From Bettongia penicillata ogilbyi (taxonomy: Eukaryota; Chordata; Mammalia; Diprotodontia; Potoroidae): a stretch of 64,000 nt of DNA. The stretch spans positions 868,220-932,219 of the forward strand of contig JAJHZJ010000121.1 of the NCBI GenBank assembly GCA_023548195.1. Reading direction: 5' to 3'. The position numbers and the translations under genes were made by a program. The notes below the pieces were generated by a model. It was not told the DNA's origin, searched no databases, and saw nothing but the letters and a program-made list of their open reading frames with translations. The first letter of the stretch is position 1, and the number at the start of each line of letters is the position of its first letter. Of this stretch, positions 53,586 to 64,000 are shown piece after piece.

Positions 53586-53935
53586 GTGAAAAGCAGAAAG
53601 AAAGGAAGGAACGAAGGAACGAAGGAAGAAGGAGAGGAAATAGAAACAAAGAAAAGGCGGAGGAAAGGAGGAAGGAAGGAAAAGAAGGAAGGAAGGAAGG
53701 AAGGAAGGAAGGAAGGAAGGAAGGAAGGAAGGAAGGAAGGAAGGAAGGAAGGAAGGAAGGAAGAGGAAGGGAGGAAGGCAGCAAGAGAGGGAGGGAAGAA
53801 AGAGGGGAAAGTGGGAAAGAGAGAAGAGAGAAGAGGAAAGGAGGAAGGAATGGAAGGAAATGAAGAGAAGAAAGGAAAGGGAGGGAGAGAGGAAGGGAAG
53901 AAGGAGGAAAAGTACCAGTTGCTAGAGATACAAAG
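53420..53935. repeat. (GAAA)n / (GGAA)n purine tract
   Basis: About 165 bp of AAAG repeats, then mixed purines, about 80 bp of pure AAGG units (53682-53762), then GA-rich sequence. Long minus-strand frames here (200 and 178 codons of Ser/Phe/Leu/Pro) are repeat artefacts. Confidence 0.97.
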
Positions 53936-54179
53936 AGAAAACCTTCCAACTATAACAAAGTGACCTGTGTCTTGGCGTTGGGGGGGAGGGGGGAGTGTCA
54001 ACTATTTCCTAAAGGTAGTACCTACTCTTGTTTTGCCAACCAGAACAATGTTGTTTTTCTCTTGAACCTCAAGTACAAAGCCAAATTTGGTCTTTTACCT
54101 ATAGTCACTACTTTCGATGTTTTATTACTTTCCAAAGGCTTTTATTCAGGGTTAAATCTAAACTTCTCAGTGGTAGACT

Positions 54180-54352
54180 ATAAAGAGCATTGAATTTCCA
54201 GTTAGGTCTGAGCTGAATTCCTATCTATGTCACTGACCCTTATCTGTGTGTCTCCAAAACAAATCACTTCAACTCTCTTGGCTTCCATTCATTCATCTAA
54301 TTAGACTGGATGATATCTAAAGTGCCTTTTAGCTCCAATCCTAGGATCTAAC
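54180..54352 (+). repeat. MIR-type CORE-SINE
   Basis: 'gagcattgaatttccagtta', 'aaatcacttcaactctcttg', 'aagtgccttttagctccaat' in sense order. Confidence 0.7.
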
Positions 54353-54400
54353 TTCTTAAAGTTGCTATCCATAATGGCTCACTTGCTAAATCATTATTTA

Positions 54401-54475
54401 CGCCTCCCCACCCCCACCCCCCCACACCCCCCCCCACCCCCCCCCCACCCCCACCCCCCCCCCCCACCCCCCCGT
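54401..54475. repeat. Poly-C tract (G-quadruplex capable on minus strand)
   Basis: Runs of 4-9 C separated by single A's over 75 bp. The minus strand has many G4+ runs. Confidence 0.95.
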
Positions 54476-54499
54476 CCCTAGCTCACTAATCCTACTAGA

Positions 54500-55015
54500 G
54501 GGCCCAGAAAAAGAAGCCATTTCCCTCCTCCCAACTTTCATCTTGTCAAAACTCCCTCTTCTTTCCCTTTCTCAGCTGGACACTGACCCCCTATCCCTGC
54601 CCATTGTGGAGGGAACCCGAAGTATCTAGTCCACTCCACTCCAACCTTCAGAACTTCTCTTTCCTCTCCAATGGCTGTGGAATGGACCCTTCCAAACCCA
54701 TCCCCTACTGCATCATTAATTATAATCCTTCTGGTAAGATGAGGTCTTACCTTATAGTCATACCTTGCTGGCCACTGTACCCTCCAGATCTCCTGAGGAT
54801 TGTCATGGTATCTACTGATGCATCCTAAGAGCTCCTGGGCTTGCCATCTTGCTCATCAGTTGAACCTGCCTACATATGTTTGTTTCTTTCCTTTAGAATG
54901 TAAACTTCTTGAGAATGTGAGTTTCTCTCAATTTGAAATGTGAGCTTTTTGATTTTCAATGTGTATCTCCATTGTTTAGCACAATGTTTTCCATATAGTA
55001 AGTGCTTATTAAATG
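54500..55015 (+). repeat. L2-like 3' region
   Basis: 'gccactgtaccctccagatc', 'tagaatgtaaacttcttgag', 'tgtttagcacaatgttttcc' and 'agtaagtgcttattaaatga' give the L2 end; the first 350 bp are more divergent. Confidence 0.6.
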
Positions 55016-55848
55016 AATTTTCATTCATTCTCACTTACTTTGGCTCCACTGAAGTTAAAGAAAACTTGATGCATTTGGCTTTCCCACAAATGAAATGGCA
55101 CTCGTTAAAATTAAAAACGTTTTTAACTCTTTAGCCTGCTAGAAATGGGGCTATTTCTAGGGGAAGATAACAGTCTACATCTATGCATCTCAGCAATGAT
55201 ATTTTGATTTTAAATCTCACAGTAACCCCATGCAGCCCCTGCACATTTTTTTACCTAATTCCTATGAATGCAAAAAAAAAAAAAAGTTTGGAGAAACTGC
55301 TCATGTAATGCAATCTTAAATTTAGATTAGTCCTTAAGGCATCATTTGTTAGCCAGGAAAGCTCAGGTCAGATGAAGCAGCTGGTTTTTAGTCAAATCTT
55401 ATTTTTGATTCAGTTTTCCAGCTGGGCTCAGTGAGTCACCACAAGGTCAAAACAGTAAGTCTCTAATTTAGATGTCCTCGATGGTCAAGATATTCCTGGC
55501 TCACAGCCTTTTTGCCCTAAATGCAACATTTTCGAACCTTCCTGGAGTAGGTAAATTGAATTTGTGTCTACCAGCAAAGGCTAAATAGATCTTGTATTTT
55601 CTTTGTATTCATTAATTACCTGTTAAATTAAGATATTTCATCACTGACAACTGTGTAAATGTTCATGGTACTTTTTTCTTTTGTAATCAACGTAACTGGT
55701 ACTCACACAGCATGACCAGCAACAAGTATAGGAGAACTCAGGATTCCTCAATTGCCTTTAAATATATTGAGAGTGAATATAATGTGAAATGTGGGCTGAA
55801 TCAGCAAACCAGGAACCCTGAATAATTTTTTTGACCAATTTAAAAAAC
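55016..55848. other. Unassigned non-coding interval
   Basis: No repeats recognised apart from a poly-A run at 55271-55284. Unique and AT-rich. Confidence 0.4.
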
Positions 55849-55975
55849 ACGAACCAAGTGTGACAATGGGAAAATCAGCAAACTCTCTGATCTCAGTGCC
55901 AAAAAAAAAAATGAGATGGATGAGAATGACCTCTAAAGTCTTTCCCAGTTTCAGTACTTTCAGCATCCTTCCAAT
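55849..55975 (+). repeat. MIR-type SINE fragment
   Basis: 'aagtgtgacaatgggaaaat', 'aaactctctgatctcagtgc', 'tgacctctaaagtctttccc'; a poly-A run replaces the usual 'catctgtaaa' block. Confidence 0.55.
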
Positions 55976-56489
55976 AGGTGACCCTTTCAGGCATAAAAAT
56001 CTGACCTCTGCTGGCTATAACTGATTATTATAGTACCTGACCTTCACCGGGAGAAATGATTTCAATGTAGACAGTATGGGCTGTTCCCACCACTCAAAAT
56101 AGTATAGAGAGCTAAATTTATCTAGAGATCACTAGTTACTATTCCCTCTCTCATTGTACCCAAGGCCCAAAGTCCAAAATGCTCAGATTCTTTATATCCT
56201 TCTTAATTAGACCTGTTCTTCATTAAAAATAAGTCAGATTAAATTTAAAAAGCACATGCTTTAAGCAAAGCCCTTTGCTAGGTCAAAGACTTGATAAAAA
56301 GAAAAATTAAATATAGTCTGGTAGAAAGGAAGTAACTCACAAAATAGAGTTATATTAAAGTTATAACAAAACTAAGTGCTACAAGAGCTATAAGAAAAAA
56401 TGTGATTACTCTGATTGCAAAGATTAAATAGTCCCCACCAATCAGCAGGAATAACCCCGAGTTGGTTGTATTAGTGATAAGAGTAGAGA

Positions 56490-56642
56490 AAAACAGACTT
56501 ATGGAGCATAAAGAGACCTTACTTAGAGCCAATCTCATTTACAGATGAGAAAAGTCTTGCAAGGTGAAGTTAAGTAATTTGCCCAAAGTAATGGGTACAG
56601 CTCCAGGGTATTTTCCATTATACCATTACACTCTCAGGTCAA
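56490..56642 (-). repeat. MIR-type CORE-SINE, antisense
   Basis: 'tcatttacagatgagaaaag' and 'agttaagtaatttgcccaaa' in antisense order. Confidence 0.65.
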
Positions 56643-56969
56643 CATAATCTCTTTAGAAGACACTTAATTACTCTGAGATTCAAGTTACACACATTCTTTT
56701 CATATATTTATTCTTTTTGTTGGTATGGGTACTCCACTCAACAATGTAGAATGTAATGCCTCCAAGTCCTTAGCACACAGTTTCATAAGTTTTTCAAAAA
56801 AATTATCAACTCATAATCTCAGAGTTAGTGGAAATCTCAATAGCCATCTATCATTGACTCTACCAAAATGGGAATTCTCCATGATAGCACAACTGCCAAA
56901 TGAGCGACCAGCCTTGATGTGAAGATCTGCGCTGAAGGGTAACCCACTGACTCCTAAGACCACCCCCTC

Positions 56970-57305
56970 CACTTTTTTTGCTTTCTTTTCTTTTGCACAT
57001 GAAACTGAAAATCTATTGTGTATAACTTGATATTACTTTTGAATATATAATGAAATTATCATGTAAATTTATTTTTTTCATTGTTTCTTCCCTCCTCCAC
57101 CCACCCTAGAGATGGTTACCATTAGACACAAATAGGTATGTGTATATGTAAAATCATTCTACAGACACTTCTATTTATCAGTTCTTTCTCTGGTTGCAAA
57201 TAGTATCTTCCTTCCTATGTCCTTTGTAATTCATTTAAGTTTTTATTCACTCAAAGCTGTTCTTAGAATAATATTGCTGTTACCATTTCACTTTTATATT
57301 GCTCC
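56970..57305 (-). repeat. L1 3'UTR, antisense
   Basis: T-rich start, 'tattgtgtataacttgatat', 'gagatggttaccattagaca', 'atttatcagttctttctctg', 'tagtatcttccttcctatgt', 'aatattgctgttaccatt'. Same subtype and strand as the copy at 62590-63165. Confidence 0.82.
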
Positions 57306-57309
57306 CATT

Positions 57310-57480
57310 GTGAGGAAGTTTTTTCTTACTTGGAATCAAAATCTGTGTTTTTTGAACATCCATCCAAAACTCCTAACTCTAGGACCCTAGCAAAATAAAT
57401 CTAGTACTTCTTCCAGAAGGGAGAAGGGGACAGGATAGACATGATCGTTCTCTTCAAGAATTTGAAGACTGACATGTTAA
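57310..57480. repeat. L3/CR1 3'UTR pieces in both orientations
   Basis: 57310-57412 reads antisense ('gtgaggaagttttttcttac', 'tctagtacttcttccagaag'). 57413-57480 reads sense ('gacatgatcgttctcttcaa', 'gaatttgaagactgacatg'). Both come from the same L3 segment, so they form an inverted pair. Confidence 0.55.
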
Positions 57481-57726
57481 AAAAAAAAAAAAAGGAAAGA
57501 AAGGGAGGAATTCAACAAGTTAACTCTCACTTGTTGGGAGATAGGGTTGATGTATCAAGAAGGCAACAAACAACATTAAAAAAATTGACCTATAATTTTC
57601 ATTGCATTTCATTTAATAAAAAAGTCACATCTCTGGCTTGTAAAAGTTGTTCTTTTTGACCATGCCCAACTATTCAATGCCCTCGCAGGATACCCTTAAG
57701 TCACATTGTGTGCTGACAATTTTGTT

Positions 57727-57802
57727 TAGAATCATAATATCATAAAGTCCTTGGCAAGAACCTCAGACATCCTCTAGTCCCATCCCCACCCGAAACATGA
57801 AT
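57727..57802 (-). repeat. MIR-type SINE fragment
   Basis: 'tcataatatcataaagtcct' and 'acatcctctagtcccatccc' are the antisense 3' block. Confidence 0.55.
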
Positions 57803-57811
57803 CCCGTTCAT

Positions 57812-57900
57812 GGCACCAGAAGCATCATTTATGAAGCATTTGTGATGTCTAGGTACTAGGTACACAAATGCAATGAACAAAACAGTCTCTACTCATAGCA
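57812..57900 (-). repeat. L2 terminus fragment, antisense
   Basis: 'tttatgaagcatttgtgatg' and 'gtactaggtacacaaatgc'. Confidence 0.45.
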
Positions 57901-58130
57901 TCTTCTGAAAGTGCTTATCCATCCTCTGCTTGAAGACCTCCAGAGATAGGAAAGTCAGTAGCTTAAAAGCAGCCTAGTACAGAGATTTGGAATACCTCTG
58001 ACTATGTTTCCTTATATTGAGCTAAAATCTATCTTCCTGCTACTTTTCACCAGTTGATCCTAGTTCTGTCTTCTTCAATGAAAAAGAATATATCTCACTT
58101 CCCTTCAACATGATTTTTTTGCCATTTGGT
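57901..58130 (-). repeat. L3/CR1 LINE 3'UTR, antisense
   Basis: 'atcctctgcttgaagacctc', 'tttccttatattgagctaaa', 'cagttgatcctagttctgtc'. Same region as 5.3 kb. Confidence 0.65.
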
Positions 58131-58289
58131 AAATCTGTGATTATATTAATACAAATAATATGTCTACCAATGCAGACTGCTGTCCCATCATGTTGTCTAA
58201 TCCAATGTGAAAGTTATCCATGTTTTTGGTCCTCTTGAAAAACTAAGGCTGAACAACGGTAAAGGATCTACCCAATGCTCTGGAGGTCT

Positions 58290-58835
58290 TCCTCTTGCTC
58301 TTTTAAGGACCCAGGGATAGCAATGCATCTGTCAAGCTGTCCATCTGGTTTCTCATTCTCCTTCCCTGCCTGACCCATCTTCATTTCCCAACATCATGTC
58401 TTTGGTTTTTAGGCCTCTTTTTGAGGCATATACCCATATGATGCAGCAAGGGAACTGTTGTAGACAAAAGTTCCATTAAGTCTCCAGGGGCTTTCCTTTT
58501 CCAGACTTTGGCCATATTCCAAAACCATGAGGGATAGCCAAGAACTCAGCACCTAACAGAGAGGTAACCTTCAACTACATGAATATTCTTACTACTTTTC
58601 GCTCACACATTCTTAAGCTCTTTGGCACTTGTCCAATCCTTGCCTTCCTCAGATTGACTCCTAGCTCACCACAAATTACACCAGCAATTCAATGGAGTCA
58701 TGGTCTCAACAATGTTAGTGCTCTCTCCAATGGTAGAGATTATAACGCATCCATGCCTCCTGTGCAAGTCTTCCCATAAATGCTTTACAGGGGAGCACCC
58801 AATGTGCTAAAGTCTTCCTCTGAGTCTTTTAATAT
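58290..58835. repeat. Unclassified repeat, copy A (possibly RTE-like)
   Basis: Shares 'gactttggccatattcc' and the 'gaactgttgtagacaaaag' block with 63590-63690. The rest is unassigned. No intact frame. Confidence 0.45.
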
Positions 58836-59154
58836 TTTGTGAATACTAAAATAGAATTTAGTTATTGTATTTTCTCTTATTTTTACTATATTACTAGACT
58901 ACTACCCTTCCCAATCATATACTTCCTAGATAATTTATTTTATGATACTTTTTACATGAGTCATCATTTACAATATGCCACAACTTATGTATATTCACCA
59001 TATAGCTCTCCACTTCCCGTTGGGTCACCCAAAACATTAAGTCTTTGGAAATTATGGTGTTTCATGATTTATAGAAATATAATATGACTGAAAAAATAAA
59101 GGTGTCAAAAAATGTGCTTTACTGTTAGAGAGAAATTTCAGAACAGTTTTCTGA

Positions 59155-59317
59155 AGTCAAAACAGCTTATTTTCTTTTGTCCCTAAGGCAATCAGGGTTA
59201 AGTGATTTGCCCAGGATAGCACAGCTAAGAAATGTCAAGTGTCTGAGGCCGGATTTGAACTCAGGTACTCCTGATTACAGAGCCAGTGTTCTATCCACTA
59301 TATCACCTAGCTGCCCC
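59155..59317 (-). mobile_element. Marsupial SINE, antisense, 3'-truncated
   Basis: 'tcagggttaagtgatttgcc', 'gtgtctgaggccggatttga' and the head 'atcacctagctgcccc'. Confidence 0.85.
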
Positions 59318-60592
59318 CAGCCTAGTCTCTTGCTTGCAATTAATTCTGAACTCCTATTTATTATTCATATCTACTGTGTCTGTTTGAGATATGTTTGGAA
59401 TATATACTAACTGAAACCCAAAATATACACATAAGATGGGGTTCTACTGAGTAACTAGTATGTCACGTTATAATCAACAAATTCTACCCTATGAGCATTC
59501 CATATCCAATCCCAGTGCAGATATATGGTATAACAGTACAGAAACTGCTTTATCTCTGTTGACCTTTGCTACTTGGCCATTAGCCTGAAGATGGTATGCT
59601 GTTATGAGAAACAGTTGAACTCCTGAGGTGCCTTTACAAGAGGAATATAACTATTCCTTTGATACGTTCAGTATTTTCGCTACCCTTTCCAGGCTAAGCA
59701 GAATGAGGGAAGAAGACTATTGATGATAATGCTTCAGTCAAGCTATGACACAAGATGCTCTCCAGCGGGTAATCTTTCTCACTGATGAGGAATTAATCTC
59801 AGACATTAAGGATCAGTTCTATGGCTCTAAAGCCAAATCTACAGGAAACATTCCAACATCTCAGATCCCCTCTTGAATCAATTTTGTGTCCTGGTTCCCA
59901 GGGAAAACAGTGTTCAACTGTAGACTTTCTAAAGACTCAAAAAGATGCAAAAACTTACCACACAAATTCCTGATTGACAGTACTCCCTGAAGGTACAGAA
60001 GCCAGGACCAGATATAACACCACCAGGAAAGTCAGGAGGGGGAAACCCCAAATTAATACCAAAAAGAAACTATTTTGTCTATTTCTCCACTTTTTTTACA
60101 TACTATACCACAATTCACAAAAGAGTTGGGCTGATCTGTACAGGTTATATCAGGATTGAAGGCAGTGCAAACCTGGCTTGAATATCTGCTGTAAGAAATG
60201 AATGGTGTCCTTGATAATTGTGACAAGTTCCTAGCCCTGGTGAAGCTCCTTCATCTCCATGCTTGCTTCTAACAAGCAGAGTAGCCTCTGGGGCACAATG
60301 AGGAATTGCAATGGCAATTTTGAGAGTTAAAGATCTTCCCCACTCACTGATGGGCCTGCCCATTAAGAAAAGCTTGGTTAGGGGAGGCCCACACTTTTTG
60401 TTAATTTCTAATGCATTGGTTGTCAAGGGCTGTGATGTCCTCTGGTTCTGCAAAGTATGTAAATACTCTGAGGTAAGGTTTTACTTTGGGGCTTACTCAT
60501 TGGAAGTGTTTGTTTGACCAGATGAGACTCTGGGCAGCCACTAAGGAGCCCCCTGGCTTTGAAAACCCAGATGTTGGTGAGTCTCTGGAAAC
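59318..60592. other. Unassigned non-coding interval
   Basis: 1.3 kb without recognised repeats. The part from about 60200 is GC-richer and has overlapping frames of 66-102 codons on both strands. None has an identifiable domain; possibly an old LTR element, unproven. Confidence 0.35.
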
Positions 60593-60642
60593 TATGTATG
60601 TATGTATGTATGTATGCATGCATGTATGTATGTATGTATGTA
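60593..60642. repeat. (TATG)n microsatellite
   Basis: About 12 TATG/CATG units. Confidence 0.95.
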
Positions 60643-61685
60643 ATGGTCAGATAGTTGGGTCTGTCTGTTGATCTGTGATGTGTGTATTGCTTGTGCTCAG
60701 ACAGTTGGGAGCCCTGTCTGTTGGTCTCTTTGAAGTTTAGAGTGCTGACTGAACTTTAGCGAATGATACATGTCCTTTTAGAAAAGCAGATCTAAGAACC
60801 TGTACAGCAGGCCCTCCTGTGCATGCCAGGGTCCTTTCTTTTACAGGAATTTACATGACTGTAATTGCTAGGAAGTCATTGAGGGTTTTTTATGCTGTTT
60901 TTATTTGTGTTGTTTTAAATCTTTTTTGTTAATGCATGTATGTAAACATATTAAAGTCCTATCCCAGTGCCATTTTGGAAAACTTATAGTTTGATAAGAT
61001 CAGAGCCATATGACATCTGCTCTTGAGACCAGGTCCTTTCTATGTTAGCATATCCAAACTGATGAAATCATAGACCACTTGAAGTATAGGCGTATATGTA
61101 ATCTCTATATAATATGCATACATATGTACATGTTTGTATCTATATGGATCTGTGATCTCATTGGCATGAGTGCTCTTGCCATATATGCAGATCATTAACT
61201 ATTCCACACATTTTCACTATCCATGATTTTTGTCTGTGTTTTTCCATGAATCCTGCATAAAAAATACATGCAATGTATTGGGGTCTTTCTCTGGTTCTTT
61301 CCACATTTTGTGGGTCTGCATCAGTAGAGAAAATTCAAATAGAAATGAGGAGCAATAAAAAAGATCCCTGAAGGCCACATATTGACTTAATTCGAAAATG
61401 CATTTTTTCCATGTTTTGTCATATTTTCATTTATTTTATTAAATATTTTAATTACATTTTAATCTTGTTAAGGTCTAATTTAGGAGTCTTTGAGGCTGTA
61501 TGGGGCCTATGCACCACAAATCTTACATCTCTAGTCTACAGGTAGACTACTCCACTATTGGTTAACCTGCCAGTTCCTTCTTTCTGGAGCTCAGAATAAT
61601 TAGCTGAGAATCTGTTCTTGGCACAGCACTCCTCATGAGCCTAGATGGTGCACTTTTATGTGAACACCAAAAAAATCACTCAGCT
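60643..61685. other. Unassigned non-coding interval
   Basis: Opens with a short internal duplication ('agttgggtctgtctgttg' / 'agttgggagccctgtctgtt'), then AT-rich unique sequence. No gene recognised. Confidence 0.35.
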
Positions 61686-61942
61686 AGTTTTGTCATTTTT
61701 GGTGCTACTTAGTCATTTTTAGTCATGCCTGACCTTTTATAACTCCATTTTATAACCCCAAGTGGTTTTCCATTTCCTTTCTCTAGCTCCTTTTACAGAT
61801 GAGGAAACTGAGGCAAACAAGGTTAAATGATCTGTCCAGGGATACACAGCTATTAAATTTTTGAGACCAGATTTGAACTCAGGTCTTCCTGACTCCAATC
61901 CCAGAGCTCCACCTGCTACTCCACCTGCACCACCTGATTGTC
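61686..61942 (-). mobile_element. Marsupial SINE, antisense
   Basis: 'tagtcatgcctgacctttta', 'cagatgaggaaactgaggca', 'atttgaactcaggtcttcct', 'ccacctgattgtcc'. The head carries a short 'ccacctgctactccacctg' duplication. Confidence 0.83.
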
Positions 61943-61949
61943 CATCTTT

Positions 61950-62515
61950 CTTTCAATGAGAACAAATGGGGTTCTCATGGGGTGACACCTTAACTTGTGT
62001 ATGAATTGGATTTTAATGAGATGGAGTTGCATGAAGTCTTACTCTGTCTCTTCCAGAGTCATCAAGCTCCAGTGGCAAGGCAAAAGTCAGGAAGACTGGC
62101 ATGGGGTGCAGTGGATGACCTTGGCATCTTTGATGTCTAACCAAGCTCTAAGCACTCCACAGCACCTGCTTCAGCTCCCTTCAATGCCCATTTAACAACT
62201 TCTTCTCATCTGCCCATTCCACCCAGAGAATCTGCACATGCTTGGGGTAGACATCCTACCTCACTGATGAGTTTGAGACCTGTCAGTGACCATAAACCTA
62301 TCGCAGCTCATCTACAGAGAAAGTTTTACAAGGGTGTGGCCACTGTGCATACTACGGCTTCTTGGAGCTACAGGTGAGAGTTGAGTGACAGGTGGACACC
62401 AAAGGTGGATGAGCAACCCTGAAAAGGGCTCAACAAGCCATTGCACAGTGGTACTAGTTCTACCTGAACATTCCATGCACTCCAGTCCCATCTCCTGCAC
62501 CCCCTCGCTGTTCCT
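61950..62515 (-). mobile_element. RTE-tailed long repeat, antisense copy
   Basis: Inverse counterpart of 50721-51260: 'gtatgaattggattttaatg', 'aagctccagtggcaaggcaa', 'gcagtggatgaccttggcat', 'ccaagctctaagcactccac', 'gtggacaccaaaggtggatg'. It extends about 30 bp further at the 5' side. Confidence 0.78.
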
Positions 62516-62589
62516 CAGCTAGTTTGCCCCCCATCTATTAGTCTTTTTCATTAGTCCCATTGCACTATGCCTCATTGAGCTGGTTCTAC

Positions 62590-63165
62590 CTTATTTTTGT
62601 TTATTTATCAATTTTTTAATTTATGGAATAAAACTATTTCTACAATGAAATTTCATAAAATGAAATAAAGAAAAATAATTTCTATATATAATAAAAATAA
62701 AGCATTTCTATAATGCACTATGATAAAAAAGATGGTTATACATGAAATGTACAACATGCCATTCCTTTTAAATACGTAACAAAGCTATTGCGTAAATTTC
62801 TATTTTTTCCCCTCCCTCTTGCTCTAGAGATAGTTACTAGACACAAATATATAAAATAGCTATGTAAAATAACTCTCCATATGTGTCTATTTATCAGTTC
62901 TTTCTCTGGTTACAAATAGTGTCTTCCTTCATATGCCCTTTGTAGTTAATTGAGTATTTATAATAGTCAAAATGACTTATTCGCTCTAAGTTGCTCTTAA
63001 AACAATATTGCTCTTCCTATTTCCAACATTGTCTCGGTTCCATTCATTTTGCTCTGCATTATTTTGGGTGTGCCTTTCTAAGATCATGAAATTCATCATT
63101 TCTTATAGCACAGTAGTATTCCATCACAATCATATACCACAACTTGTTCAGCTATTATTTTTCAA
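62590..63165 (-). repeat. L1 3'UTR, antisense
   Basis: 'ggaataaaactatttctaca', 'tagagatagttactagacac', 'tgtctatttatcagttcttt', 'tcatcatttcttatagcaca', 'gtagtattccatcacaatca', 'ataccacaacttgttcagct'. Longer than the 57-kb copy. Confidence 0.88.
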
Positions 63166-63419
63166 AAATAACTAAAGTGGTAGCATAAACAGACCTATTA
63201 AAATCAAGCATAGCCACATATTTCACAACTTGAGATTTTCATTTAATCCATGCTCCAATCCCCAAAGCATAAAACTCCATTTGAGTCAGCATCCATTTCT
63301 AATGTCCTACACAAAGGCTTTATTAGAGAAAGTTTGCATCTAAGCACAAATATTCCTGTACCAATTAAAACTTAGACTTGCATGTACATGCAGACGCTTC
63401 ATGACTGATTCAGACTGTA
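63166..63419. other. Unassigned short stretch
   Basis: AT-rich, nothing recognised. Confidence 0.3.
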
Positions 63420-64000
63420 GAAACTTGGAGTTACCCTTCTGGTTGCAGCTACATGGGCAAAGTGGATCTGGTTCCAGGGATTCCTACTTCTTGGTAACTT
63501 TGCTGGACATCAGTCTGTAATAGCAGCACCCAGTGTTGAAATGAAATGCAGATGAAATGCTCCAGAGCTTATGCCCACATGATGCAACCTGTTGTAAATC
63601 AGGTGTCTCTTGTACCAAGGAAACTGTTGCGGCCAAAAGTGCCATTATGTTCCCTGGGTTCCTTTCTCCCAAACTTTGGCCATACTCCATCTGATGGTTC
63701 CACATTTGTTTTTCTCTTTTAAATCCCCTGCCCCTTGGTCTTCACGCTGGGAGAATGTTCTCAGCAACAGAATGTGCATTACTACAAGCTAGAACAAACT
63801 CCCTTGAAGTGGTAGGACTTTTTAAATCTCTCATCCTCCACACTCCTTACCTGACTGACCCAATATACCAATTCATGTATATCCTTGATGATGCCTTTTA
63901 TGTTACTTCTTACCCCTAGGTTATTACTGATAATTTTCTGCATCCTACTTATGGCGGCACGCATCTTTCTTCTGCCCTTTGAGTTACTTGCAATTTTGAC
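63420..64000. repeat. Unclassified repeat, copy B, runs off the window
   Basis: Shares the 'gaaactgttgcggccaaaag' and 'aactttggccatactcc' blocks with 58440-58525. Minus-strand frames of 73 and 60 codons (63705-63484 and 63964-63782) have no domain that I can name. Confidence 0.4.

Noticed and set aside
53399..54001. 200- and 178-codon minus-strand frames
   Set aside because: They translate the AAAG/AAGG microsatellite into Ser/Phe/Leu/Pro repeats; no start context or non-repeat domain.

Overview
The window looks like marsupial nuclear DNA from a gene-poor interval. The main reason is the repeat content. It holds many copies of the marsupial tRNA-headed SINE (head 'ggggcagctaggtggtgcag', often with the tail block 'ctccagtatctttgccaaga' followed by 'gagtcagacac'). 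It also holds marsupial-type L1 5' and 3' ends, RTE and RTE-tailed repeats, and a dense layer of old L2, MIR/CORE-SINE and L3/CR1 copies. CpG is sparse, AT content is high and microsatellites are long. The species cannot be fixed from this sequence. No convincing host protein-coding exon, intact gene, CpG island, true tRNA gene or CRISPR array was found. Reading frames above about 100 codons are translated microsatellites, L2 or L1 sequence, or unrecognised open stretches without gene support. The window may be intergenic or deep intronic.

Layout. 0-5 kb: L2 and L1 3' ends, a nearly intact SINE with a target-site duplication (1593-1923), nested MIR in L2, and a minus-strand RTE reverse-transcriptase remnant. 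5-9.3 kb: one long minus-strand L3/CR1 LINE split by a rearranged L1 and by a GA/GAAA microsatellite. 9.6-12.4 kb: mostly MIR-type SINEs plus a unique stretch with an RFX X-box-like site. 12.5-15.2 kb: a second L3/CR1, split by a Tigger-like MITE and an L1 ORF2/3'UTR piece and partly inverted. 15-28 kb: SINEs, L2, an RTE RT remnant (17.73-18.57 kb) and hAT-type MITEs. 28-35 kb: AT-rich unique sequence, an RTE 3' end, a 7SL (SRP) RNA pseudogene (30922-31194) and SINEs.

35-39 kb: several L2 copies, including a head-to-head inverted pair and an L2 split by a hAT MITE. 39-42 kb: two local duplications and a 200-bp fold-back hAT element. 42.5-43.8 kb: a candidate solo LTR. 44-50.1 kb: L2 sequence, with a CT/CA microsatellite, a SINE with TSD, and a 2.6-kb L2 carrying an unidentified 0.6-kb insertion. 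50.7-51.3 kb and 61.95-62.5 kb: inverted copies of a long RTE-tailed repeat. 53-55 kb: SINEs, a 0.5-kb purine tract and a poly-C tract. 56-64 kb: antisense L1 3' ends, L3 fragments, a SINE and an unclassified repeat present twice.

There is no operon or cooperating gene set here. The interest lies in repeat history (nesting, inversions, TSDs), the 7SL copy, the local duplications and a few unclassified repeats. I found no convincing undescribed biological system. All family calls come from reading by eye and would need RepeatMasker with a marsupial library for confirmation; most boundaries are approximate to about 20 bp.
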